Shown here: positions 61,331 through 64,000 of the stretch, in pieces
How the letters are laid out: each line of letters begins with the position of its first letter
Position numbering within the stretch: position 1 is the first letter of the stretch
Source of the DNA: Deltaproteobacteria bacterium
GTDB lineage: Bacteria; Bdellovibrionota_B; Oligoflexia; Oligoflexales; Bog-1112
Assembly: GCA_020635195.1 (NCBI GenBank)
Contig: JACKAG010000008.1
Span: 20,804 to 84,803 of the forward strand
Reading direction: 5' to 3'
DNA length: 64,000 nucleotides
The notes under the pieces: model-generated
Told to the model about the DNA's origin: nothing
Database searches by the model: none
What the model saw: only the letters and a program-made list of their open reading frames with translations
Translations under genes and position numbers: made by a program

Positions 61331-61615
61331 TTAACAATTTTCATTGTTAATTGTATGAAAACAAATTGTTTTCATGGATATCAAACGCAATGTGCCGCGC
61401 CCTCCTAGGGTAGCAGCGAGTCGTGGATATTTCCATGCAGCCAGACCATCCGGCTTTCCAGCTTTGTACCAAGCCACATAGTCTTCTGGGCTGTCAGATA
61501 TCTCATAATATTCATCCCAATAGATCGCAGTTGCCTCCAATAGGTTCGATAGAGCTTGAGTCAGAGTTGTTTTCCCACTACCTGAAACTCCTGATATACC
61601 AATAATCGTCGCCAT
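61331..61615 (-). pseudogene. P-loop kinase fragment (uridine-kinase-like), 3'-truncated
   Basis: ATG 61615 follows AAGGAAA. IIGISGVSGSGKTTLTQALSNLL is a Walker A kinase start, and IYWDEYYEISDSPEDYVAWYKAG resembles the substrate region of uridine-kinase-like proteins. After GLAAWKYPRLAATL the reading becomes unrelated and stops, 7 bp from the IS remnant. About 90 of perhaps 180-200 residues remain. The IS insertion or a linked deletion probably removed the rest. Confidence 0.7.
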
Positions 61616-61638
61616 ATTTAATTTTCCTTCGGTGATCA

Positions 61639-62100
61639 CTAATCTGTTAAGAGCCTAGCGCCTGATTTTCCCTGACCACCTAGAGCATCGTTAGGATTTC
61701 TTAATGGGCATTCAGACATGGAAAGGCAACCACATCCGATACAGTCATTTAGCTGATCTCTGAGCTTTACCATTGTTGCTATTCGTTCGTTGAGCTCTTC
61801 TCGCCATTTAGAGGAAAGTTTGTTCCAATCCTTAGCATTTGGTGCCCTATTCTCTGGTAGAGCATCAAACGCTGTGCTTATTTCCTTTAGAGAGATACCG
61901 AGCCTTTGAGCCACTTTTATCACGGCAACCCTCCTGAGGACACCTCTGGGGTATCTCCTCTGATTACCGTTAGTCCTAAATGCTGGGATGAGGCCCTTTT
62001 CCTCATAAAAGTGTAAAGCTGAAACAGCCACACCACTCCGTTTTGCCAATTCTCCAACGGTTAGCTCCATTTTAACGGTAGGTTGCGATGTTTTTGACAT
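61639..62100 (-). CDS. soxR: Redox-sensitive transcriptional activator SoxR
   Basis: 153 aa, as E. coli SoxR (154). The MerR-type HTH is MELTVGELAKRSGVAVSALHFYEEKGLI and the dimer helix follows. The 2Fe-2S cluster ligands are in CIGCGCLSMSEC (C120, C123, C125, C131). It senses redox-cycling drugs and activates its target by twisting an overlong spacer. ATG 62100 gives the standard N-terminus. A perfect SoxR palindrome lies just upstream, shared with the divergent VOC gene. Confidence 0.94.
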   Translation of the reverse strand: MSKTSQPTVKMELTVGELAKRSGVAVSALHFYEEKGLIPAFRTNGNQRRYPRGVLRRVAVIKVAQRLGISLKEISTAFDALPENRAPNAKDWNKLSSKWREELNERIATMVKLRDQLNDCIGCGCLSMSECPLRNPNDALGGQGKSGARLLTD

Positions 62101-62105
62101 TTCTC

Positions 62106-62136
62106 TTGACCTCAAGTTAACTTGAGGTCCTAAACT
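62106..62136 (+). promoter_or_regulatory. SoxR operator within a 19-bp-spacer promoter
   Basis: TTGACC (62106-62111), a 19-bp spacer and TAAACT (62131-62136). The spacer is centred on a perfect 22-bp palindrome (62108-62129) whose core CCTCAAGTTAACTTGAGG is the classic SoxR box. It faces the VOC gene, so SoxR should activate that gene and may limit its own. Confidence 0.9.
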
Positions 62137-62182
62137 AGCAGCTTTCAACCTAGAGCAATAGCTAAAATTTAGGAGTAAGCCA

Positions 62183-62554
62183 ATGTCGCCACAAGTTAAA
62201 CCCAACCTTCAATTAATCTATGTTTCAAACATCGAACGTTCTAAGGACTTTTACCAGAGCATTTTCGAGGCAGAACCAGTTTTCACTAGTCCTCGCTACA
62301 TTGCCTTCTCCGCAGGAGGAGACGCTCTCTTTGCTATTTGGACTGGAGGCCAGACACCGAACAAAGAAACGCAGCGTTTTTCTGAAATCGGTATTATGCT
62401 GCCTTCCAACGAAGAGGTAGATTTACTTTTCGAGAAGTGGAAGACAAATCAGGAGATTGAAGTCATACAAGACCCAGTTGACGAGATTTTTGGAAGAACC
62501 TTCCTTGTAAAAGATCCTGATGGCCATATTATCCGAATTTGTCCCATTGATTGA
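62183..62554 (+). CDS. VOC-family (glyoxalase/bleomycin-resistance-like) protein
   Basis: 123 aa. NLQLIYVSNIERSKDFYQSIF, RYIAFSAGGDALFAIWTGG, EIGIMLPSNEEVDLLFEKW and FLVKDPDGHIIRICPID are the two beta-alpha-beta-beta-beta modules of the VOC superfamily. Proteins of this kind are frequent SoxR targets. It could bind or modify a toxic electrophile or drug. Its gene starts 47 bp after the SoxR promoter -10 box. Confidence 0.88.
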   Translation: MSPQVKPNLQLIYVSNIERSKDFYQSIFEAEPVFTSPRYIAFSAGGDALFAIWTGGQTPNKETQRFSEIGIMLPSNEEVDLLFEKWKTNQEIEVIQDPVDEIFGRTFLVKDPDGHIIRICPID

Positions 62555-62615
62555 TATTTATCTCGGTGCAGAACTTTCAAAGTAGGTTTGTGCAGTCAAC
62601 TTCACTTTTTTATTT

Positions 62616-62957
62616 TATGCAGCAAAGTCAATGCAATCGGTTCTAAAGTTGTCCACTTCGGCCCACCATTCCGAATTTCCCTTCATTTTATTAGGATAAA
62701 GTCCTAAACGGTTTTTTCATTTCATATCGGGCGGTTGCACCATCTAAAACTTGGTTCGATAGTATGATTTCTAGGAACACTCGTCGTTCTTCAGGAGATC
62801 TCATTTTCCATAATGATTTCGACTGTATAGCAAAATGATTTTGGGCAATGGAAAGAAGAGCTGCATTTTGATCTCGGAAAATCTCAGCGTTGAAAGCATT
62901 AATCTGAAACAGGGAAAACACCTGAAAGAAATGAAGTTGAGGGGGCTTAGAGATCAA
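62616..62957 (-). pseudogene. C-terminal remnant of a large serine recombinase, frameshifted
   Basis: The reverse strand reads ALLSIAQNHFAIQ, SLWKMRSPEERRVFLEIIL and SNQVLDGATARYEMKKPFRTLS, then after a one-base shift KMKGNSEWWAEVDNFRTDCID. This is the usual tail of resolvase-type recombinases (zinc-ribbon and coiled-coil part). The catalytic N-terminal domain is absent. The exact left border is unclear; the ATG at 62957 has no family support. Confidence 0.7.
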
Positions 62958-63245
62958 CTATCTCACGGCAGAAAATATTTTAGATATGGCAAATCGCCAA
63001 CGGATATCCCTGATTATATCAAAGAAAGAGAAGAAAGCTCAAAGGTGAAATTAAAAAACTTGAACAGGAGCTTGGGTTAGACCGCTACAGACGATGGTAG
63101 GTTGAAAAAAATCCCCTAATTCCCCTATTTTTTCTTTTTGATGGAAGACTTGATCTAAATTTCAAAATCCAACACATTCACACATTCTATTTGGCATTCC
63201 ATTTCCATTATTCTCCAGTCCCTATTTAACCTTGCAAGAACTAAT
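62958..63245. other. Degraded accessory DNA, no intact gene
   Basis: 288 bp between the recombinase remnant and the Fic operator. Short forward frames (for example YIKEREESSK and LKGEIKKLEQELGLDRYRRW in different frames) look like pieces of a decayed gene. I cannot identify it. Confidence 0.35.
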
Positions 63246-63294
63246 TAGGTATAGTACCTATTATATAGGTACCAAAAACGCATGGAGTACCTAT
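63246..63294 (+). promoter_or_regulatory. Repeated GTACCTAT operator-like sites before fic
   Basis: TAGGTA-TAG-TACCTA (63246-63260), then GTACCTAT (63254-63261) with ATAGGTAC (63265-63272) as an 8-bp inverted repeat with a 3-bp spacer, and a third GTACCTAT at 63287-63294 just before the ATG. The last copy follows GGAG and overlaps the translation start. This looks like an autoregulatory operator. Confidence 0.6.
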
Positions 63295-63297
63295 ATA

Positions 63298-64000
63298 ATG
63301 AAGTCTTTTGAAAACAGCAAGTTAGAGAACCTATCCATTAGCCATAACCTGCTAAAAATTATAAAAACCCTCGGAATTTACACTGGAAAAGAGGAACTCT
63401 ACCAAAAACAAGCTCCTCAGATACTCAAGACTCTCTGGCAAAGTGCCGTAATTGAGAGCACCGAGTCTTCCAACCGTATAGAGGGGGTGATTATTCCCGA
63501 GTCCAAGCGTCTCAAGGAACTTATCGAGCGAAAATCTAAGCCAGAAAACAGGTCGGAGCAAGAAATTGCTGGATATCGAGACGTTTTGGCAACAATCCAT
63601 TCTTCACACACAGACATCCCCTTCACTCCTAATATTATTCTCCAGCTACATAGGGATTTATTTTCCTTTACAACTGACCCAGGAGGAACTTGGAAGTCAG
63701 TTGACAACACCATTTCAGAGACCTTGGCAGATGGGAGCAAGAGAATACGTTTTCAACCTGTTGCCGCGTGGCAAACAAAAGAGGCCATGGATAAGTTGCG
63801 TAGCTTTTACAGCGAATCCCCGGTAGATCAATTTCTGACTATTCCTGCATATATATTGGATTTTCTATGTATTCATCCATTTAAGGATGGGAATGGTCGT
63901 ATGGCCAGACTCCTATCTTTATTGCTCTTATATAACACAGGATGCAAAGTTGGGCGTTACATAAGCCTAGAACGGATCGTCGAAGATACAAAAGATGGTT
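63298..64000 (+). CDS. Fic-family protein, truncated by the window end
   Basis: 234 codons are visible. The N-terminal helical domain has VIESTESSNRIEGV, where S-N-R-I-E-G fits the (S/T)xxxE(G/N) inhibitory helix near residue 60. The catalytic motif is LCIHPFKDGNGRMARLLSL (HPFxDGNGRxxR; His near 193). Fic proteins AMPylate or otherwise nucleotidylate targets; an N-terminal inhibitory helix makes this class II. Autoregulatory-looking repeats precede it. A C-terminal winged HTH, common in this class, would lie beyond the window. Confidence 0.92.
   Translation, partial: MKSFENSKLENLSISHNLLKIIKTLGIYTGKEELYQKQAPQILKTLWQSAVIESTESSNRIEGVIIPESKRLKELIERKSKPENRSEQEIAGYRDVLATIHSSHTDIPFTPNIILQLHRDLFSFTTDPGGTWKSVDNTISETLADGSKRIRFQPVAAWQTKEAMDKLRSFYSESPVDQFLTIPAYILDFLCIHPFKDGNGRMARLLSLLLLYNTGCKVGRYISLERIVEDTKDG

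Overview
The window looks like chromosome of a Gram-negative, diderm, proteobacterium-like organism. It carries dsbD, sfsA, ftsY, orn, plsB, rodZ, rsgA, rppH, hemE and dapD homologues, lipoproteins, outer-membrane-type barrels, and tRNA genes with encoded CCA. An HU protein with a histone-H1-like lysine tail, a NamZ-type (DUF1343) hydrolase and several unrecognised secreted proteins suggest a deep-branching lineage, perhaps Bdellovibrionota/Oligoflexia. That placement is a low-confidence guess from gene content. GTG and TTG starts are common, and one gene seems to start at CTG.

Positions 1-38300 are ordinary chromosome in short operons: a truncated dsbD, a patatin-like lipase and sfsA; a PLP synthase with CBS domains; an ABC-type periplasmic binding protein; tRNA-Val and ftsY; a trio of envelope/unknown genes; HU; an orphan DppBC-type permease pair; an RHH-like protein with speE behind a structured leader and terminator; orn; a DsbA-like protein; PilZ; NamZ; ctpA with a TPR lipoprotein; rodZ; plsB-rsgA-acyl-CoA dehydrogenase; rppH; a CAP-domain protein with a second acyl-CoA dehydrogenase; two coiled-coil proteins; hemE.

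Positions 38400-48800 form a surface-glycan-like block. A forward operon has a polytopic membrane protein, polysaccharide deacetylase, GNAT protein, GT2 glycosyltransferase and alkaline-phosphatase-fold protein. It converges on a reverse operon of a PhyH-type dioxygenase, an SDR and a GT2-membrane fusion. dapD follows.

Positions 50153-60848 are an integrative island in the 3' half of tRNA-Ile(GAU), bounded by a 60-bp imperfect direct repeat. It has a frameshifted tyrosine integrase, an excisionase-like protein, a Toprim/DUF3987 primase-like protein, small regulators and a DUF5681-like protein, with no capsid, tail or conjugation genes. Its cargo is two divergent lipoprotein genes. One encodes a transglutaminase-like protein. 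The other has a run of 12 G just before its start and is split by an IS1634-family element with clean 6-bp target duplications; rejoining its halves restores one frame with a possible nucleotidyltransferase-like domain.

Positions 60849-64000 are further accessory DNA: a CopG-like gene with an in-frame stop, a 78-bp solo end of the same IS beside a truncated P-loop kinase, soxR with a textbook SoxR operator and a divergent VOC gene, a serine-recombinase remnant, and a Fic gene behind repeated GTACCTAT sites that runs off the window.
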